Part shown: one piece after another, positions 22,721 to 32,644 of the stretch
How positions within the stretch are numbered: position 1 is the stretch's first letter
How the letters are laid out: every line of letters starts with the position of its first letter
Assembly (NCBI RefSeq): GCF_011386835.1
Contig: NC_088791.1
Coordinates: 127,758,943-127,822,942, forward strand
Direction of reading: 5' to 3'
From: Chrysemys picta bellii
Lineage: Eukaryota; Chordata; Testudines; Emydidae
DNA: 64,000 nt
The notes under the pieces: model-generated
The model's input: the letters and a program-made list of their open reading frames with translations, nothing else
The model's database searches: none
What the model was told of the DNA's origin: nothing
Program-made: the position numbers and the translations under genes

Positions 22721-24392
22721 TAATGATTTAAAGACTTCAAGTTATAGAAAATCCACTATTTACATTTCTTGTTTTATTGGCTTAAATAGAAATACATAAA
22801 GATAGATTTTCTTATAATAAACATACAATTAATCTGACCTATTAACATGTATTAAGTATAATGAACATATAAATAACCAGTAAATAAGAAAATAAAAATG
22901 AGACTGTGAAAGGAGAAAGAAATGGCACCAGAAAAGGAAAGGAAAACAGAAAGGTAGAAGTTTGACCACATTAAGCCCAACTATTTGGATTCATTTACGG
23001 TTCCTCATTTTATTGATTTGCTGATAGCACTGTAAGACAAGTGTGATTGTGATTTCTATCAGTCCTGACTGTCCTCGTATATTGGAAGTCTTCCACTTTT
23101 ATGAAAAGGCATGCTTTTCATATTGACTAGCTCATTGAGAGCACCATTGTACTGTATGCATGTGTCTAGTTCAATGGATTTCTTTTTTGAAAATAATACC
23201 ATTGACTACTTGCAACTACTTGCAACACTCTTGGTAGGAGTTTTTATGAATATTTGGCATGTCAGTTAAGCTCCCATCATAGCCAAGAGTAAAGATTACT
23301 AAATCCATCTGCAAGCCTGAATCCAGAACTAAATCAAGCTTATCTATGGCTTGCATCCAAAAATAACTCATTGGCTGGCCCTCCTACAACATGTGTGATA
23401 ACATGCCATTAATTTCCCCACACTACCAGCTCTTGTTGACACATCTTGAGCCCACTTTCCATATTCTCTTTGGAGACCTGTGTACCCAAAACAATTTTTT
23501 CCTAAACTTTTTCTGAGATCCAATATGGATTTAATCACACTGAGTCCACACAGTCACCATTTTTCTTACTGGTCTCTGCAGTGCAGAGCTTCTTCCCCTT
23601 TCTCCCCTCACTCACAATTTGTAATTGTGGTCATCATCTTAATTATCTACTGTATATATGCAAATGTTCTGCTTTGCTTTGTGCCCATTTTTTCCCAAGT
23701 GGCTTACAAGATTTGGTTCACCTGGCAACATTGGTGCAATAAAATCCATGCCCTGATTACTGTGGTCCTTAAAATCGTAGAGCGTTTCCTTTTATTTTTT
23801 TATTTTTAGGGTAGGGCAGAAGATGGGAGAGCGATGGGGGGGGAGGAGGGGAGAGGGCTGGATTCTAAACTCTGCAGACATTATTATTCTCTTAAACCAC
23901 ACACTGTAGAGAAGCTTAATGTCATCTCACAGGCATTCTTTCAAGATGTCAGAGATTCACAAATCCACACAAAAGTTAATAGATGTAAAAAGCCTTCAAA
24001 ATACCCTTGTTTCTTGCCCTGTAATTTGCTGATTCTTTACAACCATCAGGTGGCTGTCTCAATCATTTGAGTTAGTTTCCCCCACCCCAAATCTCAAAGG
24101 TTTTCCTTGAAATATATTCAGAGATGTGAAATACAGTCAGATGAACAATTATAAAGCCAATCATTTTCCAGGTCTGGCACAGGGGTCATCTGCAGATCAA
24201 TTCTGACATCTTGTCAGCTACACCCTCCACAGACACTTTCATCTTCCAGCCCTCATTTTTGCCCTGGATTTACCCCTGATAAGAGAAGTAATTTATGAGC
24301 CATGCAATACTTAGAGTTTCAGAGGGAATGGTCAATACACAAAGCATTATCTTGCATAATCGTCTTTCAAAGAACAATAGTAAATCTCACTT
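22721..24392. other. Intronic sequence, no gene
   Basis: AT-rich unique-looking DNA with a short G-rich run at 23836-23860. The open frame 23480-23809 has hydrophobic stretches but no recognisable family or splice context; I regard it as chance. Confidence 0.45.
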
Positions 24393-24590
24393 TTGCCATT
24401 TACTCTGGCTCTATGCTTCAGAGGCTGCCCTGGCTTCCTCTTTTGCTTCCAGGTGTTGTTAATGATCTATAAAATCTGCACTGGTTTAGATCCTAGCTTT
24501 GTGAGAAATTGCCTTTATGCCAAGGCACCGTTGTGGCAAATGAGCCTTCTAGTCTGGAGTTCCCTTCCACCAATGATCTGATAGAGCCAG
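24393..24590 (+). pseudogene. Possible LINE RT C-terminal fragment (L2/Rex-like)
   Basis: The plus-strand reading contains F-Q-V-L-L-M-I-Y-K-I-C-T-G-L-D-P-S-F and, 20-odd residues later, W-S-S-L-P. This recalls the conserved 'F-K-x-L-x-x-x-Y-K-A-L-x-G-L-A-P-x-Y ... W-N-S-L-P' ending of some vertebrate LINE proteins (L2, Rex families). It is short, unanchored by a catalytic motif and could be chance. Confidence 0.4.
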
Positions 24591-26282
24591 AGTTTGTTAA
24601 CCTTTGGGGCAAGAGGCTTTTCCTTGAGATAGGTTTTGGGAGGAGGGGGATTCTTTTGGGGATAGGTCTCAAATAAGGAAGCATTCATAGTTCTGAGTAA
24701 TACCAATCAACGAATAATTCACTGCCTAAAAATAACTAACTGGATCATTCCTGAATCAATTGGCACACAAAGGAACCTCACTGGCAGGCAGGTGGCGATG
24801 TATAGCAGGAGGAGAGATCGGAACATCAGCCTTCAAGCAGTGGGTAAGGTGGTAGCAGCCCAAAGGGGTGTCGTATGCAGCCATTGCTGTGAGAATGGGA
24901 GGGAAGGGATTCAGCAAAGCTCAATTTGTATGCGGACGAGTCCAATAGGAGAATGTTGAGCAGCGTGGGAGGTGGGTCAAGTTAAGTGGGCGTGCCAAGG
25001 GATGAGTTATTGGCTGGGGGATCATGGCTTTGGAGAAGGTCATAGCTATAAGTATACAAAAACTATGCAATTACTTTGCTAATTCATTCCCCTGGATCAG
25101 CCTTGTTAAATTCATTGCTTCTGCTCCCAGACTGGGTCACTTTTTCATTTGTCCCTAACTGCAGTAACAGATCCATTCAAATCTGAATGCCTCACTTGTA
25201 TAATTCAACATAATTGTTGTGTATTCATCATTTTTCCCTTTGAATAAACCGTTTGCAATGTTCTCAATGCAATTGGCTAGATCCTGGCCCTGATATAGCC
25301 TGAAATCACTGAAATACTACAGAGCGGTGGAGCTAGCCTAGCCAGCTGCATTGTAGAATCCCCAGGTGTCTTAAGATTCAAAAGTTGGCGCTGTGCCACT
25401 GCGTTCTGGCCTTCCCTGGTGTATGTGTCATGCCGGAGCATGGCCAAAGGAGAGGCATGTCAGGAGCGCACTGGCATGCCAATGATCCCCAGCTGCTGGA
25501 AAAACCTGTTGGGTGCCTTTGCAGCCAGGCATAAATTAGAACAGCCTGATTCTGCAACCCCAAGTGAGCTCAATCAGATCCAAGGATCTGGCCCGATATT
25601 TCTGTGTCCCTCATTTAAAGTTATATTACCCATATGAACTGGTATGCATACAAGTTTATGTACCTAGCCACATTTTTTAGCACCTGGCACAGTAGGGCCT
25701 CTAGTTGCTACTCTACTAATACAAATAAATAAATACATGAACATCATGGAATTCTTTACAGGCCTTGGTGAAACTCATCTGGTTCAGTTTGCATGGGTCA
25801 TGTGGACCTTTTTCATCAGTTATAATTCATGTGGTTTGACAATTCTCCCATTTAAGCTTGTGTTTTGCTTTCAAATAAACCTGAAATCTCAAAGCAAAAC
25901 TGCCAAGTTTAGTATGAGTTTGTGTTAAACCATAAAAAACCCCACCATATTCCACATCAGTCAGTTAAGAAGTGCTTGTAACCACGCCGGTTCAGTGAAA
26001 AGTTCACAGAGCTAATGTACATTTTGGCAAATATGGCCCAAGTTTTGGCCCAAAAATCAGGCCATTTTTTTCTGGGTTTTACATAGCTTTAACCAAAGAC
26101 TGCTGTGGCATCTGTGTTCATCCTTAAGCAGAATAATTTGGATATTAAGCCATTTTTTCTCATTTGTATAGAAATTTTCCAGTGAAAATGGCTACATAAT
26201 TCACAATTAAAAGGTTTGTACAGCTCCCTTATTCATAGTAAATCTTCACTGGCATTCAGTCACACTCATCTGCAAGTTCTCA
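24591..26282. other. Intronic sequence, no gene; one LINE tail
   Basis: A short LINE-tail-like repeat at 25675-25736 ('tagcacctggcacagtaggg', ending in AATA repeats) is the only element recognised. The rest is featureless. Confidence 0.45.
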
Positions 26283-26310
26283 AATAGTGAATATGAAAAG
26301 GGATGTCAAA

Positions 26311-26606
26311 CGGCGAACAGCAGAGGCTAACAGAGGGAGTTTGCCTGGGAGCTGTCCGAGAGGAGGTACGCTAAGTGCTGCATTAGGGGGGCTGTGTTGG
26401 TGAGTATCCGAGTGTCTGCTGCTGGGACAGTTGGTCAGTTTGACCGTGTGCTTGATTGCTTGCTTGTTTGTTTGAAAAGTGTGAATTGGGAGTGCTTTGT
26501 TCCAGGTGGGCCTTGAGTGGGCCTGACTGGTGTATATAAGGGCAGTCAGCAGCAAACCAGCTGAGCGGTGAACAGCAGAGGCTAACAGAGGGAGTTTGCC
26601 TGGGAG
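26311..26606 (+). promoter_or_regulatory. CR1 5' UTR with duplicated 41-bp block and TATA-like site
   Basis: The block starting CGGCGAACAGCAGAGGCTAA (26311-26351) recurs at 26566-26606 with two differences, 255 bp apart. This suggests two 5'-UTR monomers or a 5' extension by template switching. Between them GTATATAAGG (26532-26541) lies about 25-30 bp before 'gtcagcagcaaacc', a possible promoter and start arrangement. Promoter function is inference. Confidence 0.5.
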
Positions 26607-26698
26607 TTCGCTTGGGGAGAGCTCACTGAGGCTTTCATCTACAGGTTTCTCTGAGTAGTTCCTGCAACAGTTGAGGAAGCTCTTAAGAGGACGGTGAT

Positions 26699-27678
26699 AT
26701 GGAAGGTGAGCGATCAGCTGTTGTAACCTGCACAGGTTGTGCCATGTTTGTCTTTCTTCCACAGGACAGAAGCGACTTTGTCTGTACAAAGTGCAAGCTG
26801 GTCTCCATATTGGAAGAGAAGGTTCGAGGGCTGGAGAAACGAGTATCTACTCTGTGTTGCATAAGGGAAAATGAAGATTTCCTGGACAGACGTCAGGAGA
26901 TGCTTCTATGGCCACAATGTTCTGAAGATTCAGAGCAGGCGCAGCAGGGACAGAAGGATTGTGAAGAGGTTTGGCAGCATGTGACCTCCAGAAGGAGAAA
27001 GAGGAGCGTCCATGCACCAGCAATGGAGATACAGGTGAGCAATCGTTTCCATGTTCTCTCTACAGGTACTAATGTGGAGAGTGGACTAGATGACCCATCT
27101 GAGGGAAGGGAGCAGAAGGAGACTCCACCGATTGGAAGGCAAAAGATGCACTGTCCTAGGGATGGGGGTTCCACGACCACCACTCCCAAGAGGAGGAGGA
27201 GAGTGGTGGTGGTCGGGGGCTCCCTCCTCAGGGGGACTGAGTCATCTATCTGCCGCCCCGACCAGGAGCTAGGATACACGATGTGACGGAGAGACTACCG
27301 ATACTCATCAAGCCCTCGGATCGCTACCCCTTCCTGCTTCTCCACGTGGGCACCAATGATACTGCCAAGAATGACCTTGAGCGGATCACTGCAGTCTACG
27401 TGGCTCTGGGAAGAAGGATAAAGGAGTTTGAGGCGCAAGTGGTGTTCTTGTCCATCCTCCCTGTGCAAGGAAAAGGCCTGGGTAGAGACCGTCGAATCGT
27501 GGAAGTCAACGAATGGCTACGCAGGTGGTGTCGGAGAGAAGGCTTTGGATTCTTCGACCATGGGGTGGTGTTCCAAGAAGGAGGAGTGCTAGGCAGAGAC
27601 AGGCTCCACCTAACGAAGAGAGGGAAGAGCATCTTCGCCAGCAGGCTGGCTAACCTAGTGAGGAGGGCTTTAAACTAG
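26699..27678 (+). pseudogene. CR1 ORF1: zinc-finger/coiled-coil plus SGNH-esterase protein, one frameshift
   Basis: The frame starting at 26699 has a C-x2-C ... C-x2-C zinc-binding cluster (C-T-G-C then C-T-K-C, residues about 12-37) and a following leucine-rich heptad segment (V-S-I-L-E-E-K-V-R-G-L-E-K-R-V). At about 27210 it reads V-V-V-V-G-G-S-L-L-R-G-T-E, the block I of the SGNH-type esterase domain. After a deletion-type frameshift at about 27255-27285 the domain continues in another frame: H-V-G-T-N-D-T-A (block III) and D-R-L-H-L-T (the Asp-x-x-His block). Family members usually have G-D-S in block I; here it is G-G-S, so the catalytic Ser remains but the Asp is lost. In CR1 the protein binds RNA and helps form the retrotransposition particle. 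Broken as it stands. Confidence 0.88.
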
Positions 27679-27722
27679 GTTCACCGGGGGAAGGAGACCA
27701 AAGCCCTGAGGTAAGTGGGGAA

Positions 27723-30548
27723 ATGGGATTCTGGGAGGAAGCACAAGCAGGAGAGCACAAGAGGGGAGGACTCCTGTCTCATACTGAGAAAGAGGGACGA
27801 TCGATGAGTTATCTTAAGTGCCTATACACAAATGCAAGAAGCCTGGGAAACAAGCAGGGAGAACTGGAAGTCCTAGCACAGTCAGGGAACTATGATGTGA
27901 TTGGAATAACAGAGACTTGGTGGGATAACTCACATGACTAGAGTACTGTCATGGATGGATATAAACTGTTCAGGAAGGACAGGCAGGGCAGAAAAGGTGG
28001 GGGAGTTGCATTGTACGTAAGAGAGGAGTATGACTGCTCAGAGCTCCGGTATGAAACTGCAGAAAAACCTGAGAGTCTCTGGATAAAGTTGAGAAGTGTG
28101 AGCAACAAGGGTGATGTCGTGGTTGGAGTCTGCTATAGACCACCAGACCAGGGGGATGAGGTGGACAAGGCTTTTTTCTGGCAACTAGCAGAAGTTGCTA
28201 GATCGCAGGCCCTGGTTCTCATGGGAGACTTTAATCACCCTGATATCTGCTGGGAGAGCAATACAGCAGTGCACAGACAATCCAGGAAGTTTTTGGAAAG
28301 TGTAGGGGACAATTTCCTGGTGCAAGTGCTGGAGGAACCAACTAGGGGCAGAGCTTTTCTTGACCTGCTGCTCACAAGCAGGGAAGGATTAGTAGGGGAA
28401 GCAAAAGTGGATGGGAACCTAGGAGGCAGTGACCATGAGATGGTCGAGTTCAGGATCCTGACACAAGGAAGAAAGGAGAGCAGCAGAATACGGACCCTGG
28501 ACTTCAGAAAAGCAGACTTTGACTCCCTCAGGGAACAGATGGGCAGGATCCCCTGGGAGAATAACATGAAGGGCAAAGGGGTCCAGGAGAGCTGGCTGTA
28601 TTTTAAAGAATCCTTATTGCGGTTGCAGGAACAAACCATCCCGATGTGTAGAAAGAATAGTAAATATGGCAGGCGACCAGCTTGGCTAAACAGTGAAATC
28701 CTTGCTGATCTTAAACGCAAAAAAGAAGCTTACAAGAAGTGGAAGATTGGACAAATGACCAGGGAGGAGTATAAAAATATTGCTCAGGCATGCAGGAGTG
28801 AAATCAGGAAGGCTAAATCACACTTGGAGTTGCAGCTAGCAAGAGATGTTAAGAGTAACAAGAAGGGTTTCTTCAGGTATGTTAGCAACAAGAAGAAAGT
28901 CAACGAAAGTGTGGGCCCCTTACTGAATGAGGGAGGCAACCTAGTGACCGAGGATGTGGAAAAAGCTAATGTACTCAATGCTTTTTTTGCCTCTGTCTTC
29001 ACGAACAAGGTCAGCTCCCAGACTGCTGCACTGGGCAGCACAATATGGGGAGAAGGTGACCAGCCCTCTGTGGAGAAAGAAGTGGTTCGGGACTATTTAG
29101 AAAAACTGGACGTGCACAAGTCCATGGGGCCGGATGTGCTGCATCCGAGGGTGCTAAAGGAGTTGGCGGATGAGATTGCAGAGCCATTATTTTTGAAAAC
29201 TCATGGCGATCGGGGGAGGTCCCGGATGACTGGAAAAAGGCTAATGTAGTGCCCATCTTTAAAAAAGGGAAGAAGGAGGATCCGGGGAACTACAGGCCAA
29301 TCAGCCTCACCTCAGTCCCTGGAAAAATCATGGAGCAGGTTCTCAAGGAATCAATTATGAAACACTTAGAGGAGAGGAAAGTGATCAGGAACAGTCAGCA
29401 TGGATTCACCAAGGGGAAGTCATGCCTGACTAACCTAATTGCCTTCTATGATGGGATAACTGGCTCTGTGGATGAGGGGAAAGCAGTGGATGTGTTATTC
29501 CTTGACTTTAGCAAAGCTTTAGATACGGTCTCCCACAGTATTCTTGCCGCCAAGTTAAAGAAGTATGGGCTGGATGAATGGACTGTAAGGTGGATAGAAA
29601 GCTGGCTGGATCGTCGGGCTCAACGGGTAGTCTAGTTGGCAGCCGGTTTCAAGCGGAGTGCCCCAAGGGTCGGTCCTGGGGCCGGTTTTGTTTAATATCT
29701 TTATTAATGAACTGGAGGATGGTGTGGACTGCACTCTCAGCAAGTTTGCAGATGACACTAAACTAGGAGGCGTGGTAGATACACTAGAGGGTAGGGATCG
29801 GATACAGAGGGACCTAGACAAATTAGAGGATTGGGCCAAAAAAAACTTGATGAGGTTCAACAAGGACAAGTGCAGAGTCCTGCACTTAGGACGGAAGAAT
29901 CCCATGCACTGCTACAGACTAGGGACCGAATGGCTAGGTAGCAGTTCTGCAGAAAAGGACCTAGGGGTCACAGTGGACGAGAAGCTGGATATGAGTCAAC
30001 AGTGTGCTCTTGTTGCCAAGAAGGCTAACAGCATTTTGGGCTGTATAAGTAGGGGCATTGCCAGCAGATCGAGAAACGTGATCGTTCCCCTTTATTCGAC
30101 ATTGGTGAGGCCTCATCTAGAATACTGTGTCCAGTTTTGGGCCCCACACTACAAGAAGGATGTGGAAAAATTGGAAAGAGTCCAGCGGAGAGCAACAAAA
30201 ATGATTAGGGGTCTGGAGCACATGACTTATGAGGAGAGGCTGAGGGAACTGGGATTGTTTAGTCTCCAGAAGAGAAGAATGAGGGGGGATTTGATAGCAG
30301 CCTTCAACTACCTGAAGGGGGGTTCCAAAGAGGATGGAGCTCGGCTGTTCTCAGTGGTGGCAGATGACAGAACAAGGAGCAATGGTCTGAAGTTGCAGTG
30401 GGGGAGGTCCAGGTTGGATATTAGGAAACACTATTTCACTAGGAGGGTGGTGAAGCACTGGAATGCGTTACCTAGGGAGGTGGTGGAGTCTCCTTCCTTG
30501 GAGGTTTTTAAGGCCCGGCTTGACAAAGCCCTGGCTGGGATGATTTAG
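27723..30548 (+). pseudogene. CR1 ORF2: APE endonuclease-reverse transcriptase, three lesions
   Basis: The likely start is ATG 27804 (M-S-Y-L-K-C-L-Y-T-N-A-R-S); an upstream ATG is at 27723. The endonuclease has T-N-A-R-S (27834), I-T-E-T-W-W (27907), L-M-G-D-F-N-H-P (28218), and the G-S-D-H catalytic His block (28425). The RT has N-Y-R-P-I-S-L (29287), L-D-F-S-K-A-L-D (29503; usually A-F-D), [11 protein letters not shown] (29663) and the catalytic F-A-D-D (29746). Lesions: TAG at 27939-27941 where the family has Trp (same frame continues), a frameshift around 29180-29230, and a second frameshift/deletion at about 29630. The C-terminal part after RT is open to 30548. It makes the nick, primes at the target and copies the element RNA. 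Not functional in one piece. Confidence 0.93.
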
Positions 30549-30652
30549 TTGGGAATTGGTCCTGCTTTGAGCAGGGGGTTGGACTAGATGACCTCTTGAG
30601 GTCCCTTCCAACCCTGATATTCTATGATTCTATGATTTGATTCTATGAAACC

Positions 30653-31317
30653 CATCCATGGAAATAAAGAAGAGGATTCTTGCCAGTCATTAAAAAGGTG
30701 GCACTGCAAGATTCCGGAAGGTGCTTGCTCTTTTCCTCCCACCTGTGGTTGGCAGTAAAGTCTGGGAAGAAACAGCCATCTCCACCAAATGTTTAGTGAC
30801 TGCCCAGAATTTGAGCTCCAAACTTGAATTCATGGCTTTGGGTGCTGGCTGCACCCCGCCCCCTCCTTTTGCAAAAGTCTGCAAATAGTGATAAGTGAGC
30901 TTCAGGGTGAGAGATATGGCACTAAAAACACCAACGGAGAGATTTTAAAGTCTCTTTCAAAACAAAGCATGGGTACTCTTTTTAAAGGCAGCCAATAAAA
31001 TATCAATTTCTCTGCATGCACCACTCCTTCTTATTTGTATTACACTACTGCCTCCTGTCCCTAACTGAGATCAGGATTGTCCTAGACATTGTACAAACAA
31101 ACAGTAAGAGAGAGTTTCAGTAAGAGTTTCATAAGGGTGCAAGGAACAGAAATAAAATCTACAGAAACTGAGTGTCCATGCTGAGCTTTCCAAAGCCATG
31201 CAAGAGATTTAACCACACATCATCCATTAATTTTAATATCTTTAATTTTAAAGCTATTTTGCCTCCAACACCTCTTTTAAAACTCATTCCTAAATTTTAA
31301 TCCTGAGGTGAAAGTCA
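30653..31317. other. Intronic sequence, no gene; LINE-tail fragment
   Basis: At about 31045-31110 ('tgagatcaggattgtcctag', 'ttgtacaaacaaacagtaag') there is a degraded antisense copy of the amniote LINE-tail repeat also at 8.76 kb. No exon. Confidence 0.45.
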
Positions 31318-31560
31318 AAGAGTCCTGGGGTAATTCTGCACCAAAAAATTAAAAATTCTGCGCACAATACAATTCCACAACATTCTGCATATTTTATTTG
31401 TCAAAATAATGCAATATAATCACTCTGGTTTCAATTATTTCAGTAATTTATTTAAACTACAATACAATGGATAGAGAATGGGAGTGGAGAGCAAATCCCC
31501 TTGCCTAATAGTATTGTAGCTAGGTTTGATCTTTTATTTCGAGTTATTAGTCAACAAATA
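31318..31560. repeat. DNA-transposon-like repeat, CTGGGG-AATTCTG end
   Basis: 'gtcctggggtaattctgcac' and the following 'ttctgcgcacaatacaattc' match the end of a common turtle repeat. The complementary type of end appears at 37850-37880 ('cagaattcgtccaggacta'). The pieces at 31.3 and 37.45-37.88 kb may be the two halves of one old element separated by later insertions, but I cannot prove it. Confidence 0.4.
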
Positions 31561-32215
31561 TGTGCAGCCATATGCTCAGTGTTACAATATAGGCAACTGA
31601 GGGCAGGGGAATCAAACTCACAATTTATATTGGCTACTGACCATCTCCAGAAAGGTCAGTACCAAACAGTTCACTGATAGGGTTACCATTCGTCCGGATT
31701 TACCCGGACATGTCCTCCTTTTTGTGCTAAAAATAGCGTCCGGGGGGAATTTGTAAATCACTCAAAATGTCCGGGATTTCCCCCCTCCCCCAGCAGAGCA
31801 GAGCGAGCGGCTGGGAGGGCTGCAGGGAAGTCACGGGCTGGACTCCGGAGCAGCTGTAGAGGAGCTCCACCCTGCATTCTGAGCCGGCAGCTCTCCCCTG
31901 CAGCCCGGCTCCGGCAGCACTGTGCAGGGCCAGGGACCGGGTTTTGTTGTGCTGGGGAGCACAGCCACGTGTCCGGCTCGCACAGAGCCCAACACCCTGT
32001 TCTGAGCAGCAGGGTAAGGGGGCCAGGGGGCAGGAGAAGGGGCAGGGAGGTTCTGGAGGGGGCAGTCAAGAAACGGGGGGAGCTTTTTGGGGGGAGTGGA
32101 GAAAGTTTTGGGCAGTCAGGGTACAGGCAGGGGGTAGGGTCCTGGGGGGCAGTTGGGGGGGGTCTTAGGAAGGGGCAGTTAGGGGACAAGGAACAGTGAG
32201 CCCGGTCAATAGGGG

Positions 32216-32454
32216 CAACCCCTACCAAGATCTGAGCCTTTTCTCACACGCCCGTTAGAGCTCGACATTATGCTGTTTGGGACCCCTCTTTGAGGAAAGC
32301 CTCTGGATTGCAAGTCCAACCGCTACCTCCTTGTGGTGAGAGTTGGTAACTGGCTTGGATAGCCAGGCGGATTGCGGAGGACGAACCCACATCCCACATT
32401 CAGTGGGGTGTGGGACGGGGTTGGGCAGCCCCATATGGTGCCACATGGATGCCC
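32216..32454 (+). other. R2 5' UTR, structured leader (possible ribozyme)
   Basis: Short stems are visible here: cctc/gagg at 32285-32295, gga/tcc around 32305-32317 and ccca(c)/gtggg near 32393-32412. R2 5' ends in other animals encode an HDV-like self-cleaving ribozyme; whether this leader folds that way cannot be told by eye. Stated only as the region to test. Confidence 0.35.
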
Positions 32455-32638
32455 CCCGGTAAGGGTAGCCTCCCCCAGGTATGGGTTGACTCCCCCTGGT
32501 AAGGGTTAGATTCCCCCTGGTAAGGGTAGCCTCCCCCAGGCACGAGTTAGTTTCCCCCTGGAAAGGGTAAGTTTCCCACAGGTACGGGTTAGTTTCCCCC
32601 TGGAAAGGGTTAGTTTCCCCCTGAGAAGGGTAAATCTT
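32455..32638 (+). repeat. Nine 20-21-bp tandem repeats before the R2 start codon
   Basis: Units resemble CCCCCTGGTAAGGGTTAG-TTT. I count about nine, ending 6 bp before the ATG at 32645. The later units are exactly 21 bp and stay open in the ORF frame from 32510 on, giving a heptapeptide series (E-R-V-S-F-P-L type). An in-frame TAG at 32507-32509 closes the frame further upstream. Confidence 0.85.
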
Positions 32639-32644
32639 TTAGCT

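Larger units (their letters stand above)
26283..30652 (+). mobile_element. CR1 LINE, nearly full length (about 4.4 kb)
   Basis: A non-LTR retrotransposon with a 5' UTR (to 26698), ORF1 (26699-27678), a short spacer, ORF2 (27723-30548) and a 3' UTR ending in the CR1 terminal octamer-type repeat (attctatgattctatgattt, 30620-30650). It prefers sense on the plus strand, antisense to the WNT7B exon. Most CR1 copies are severely 5'-truncated, so a copy with 5' UTR and both ORFs is unusual. The left border is uncertain because CR1 seldom leaves a clear target duplication. Lesions are few: one deletion-type frameshift in ORF1, one nonsense codon and two frameshifts in ORF2, implying fairly recent insertion. 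Confidence 0.93.

Noticed and set aside
23480..23809. Hydrophobic 109-codon open frame as a membrane protein gene
   Set aside because: AT-rich composition yields Phe/Leu/Ile by chance; no family match, start context or splice signals.
31758..32199. Open frames in the left arm of the TIR element
   Set aside because: G-rich degenerate repeat reading; the same words recur at 36.7-37.2 kb in other frames.
32190..32230. 28S rRNA target sequence at the R2 junction
   Set aside because: I looked for the conserved 28S words around the R2 site at both junctions and found none; only TAG at the 3' junction is shared, which is expected by chance.
32296..32335. tRNA-like anticodon arm on the minus strand in the R2 leader
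   Set aside because: The ggacttgcaatcc stem-loop recalls a Ser-type tRNA, but no acceptor stem or T arm in register could be found. More likely part of R2 leader structure.
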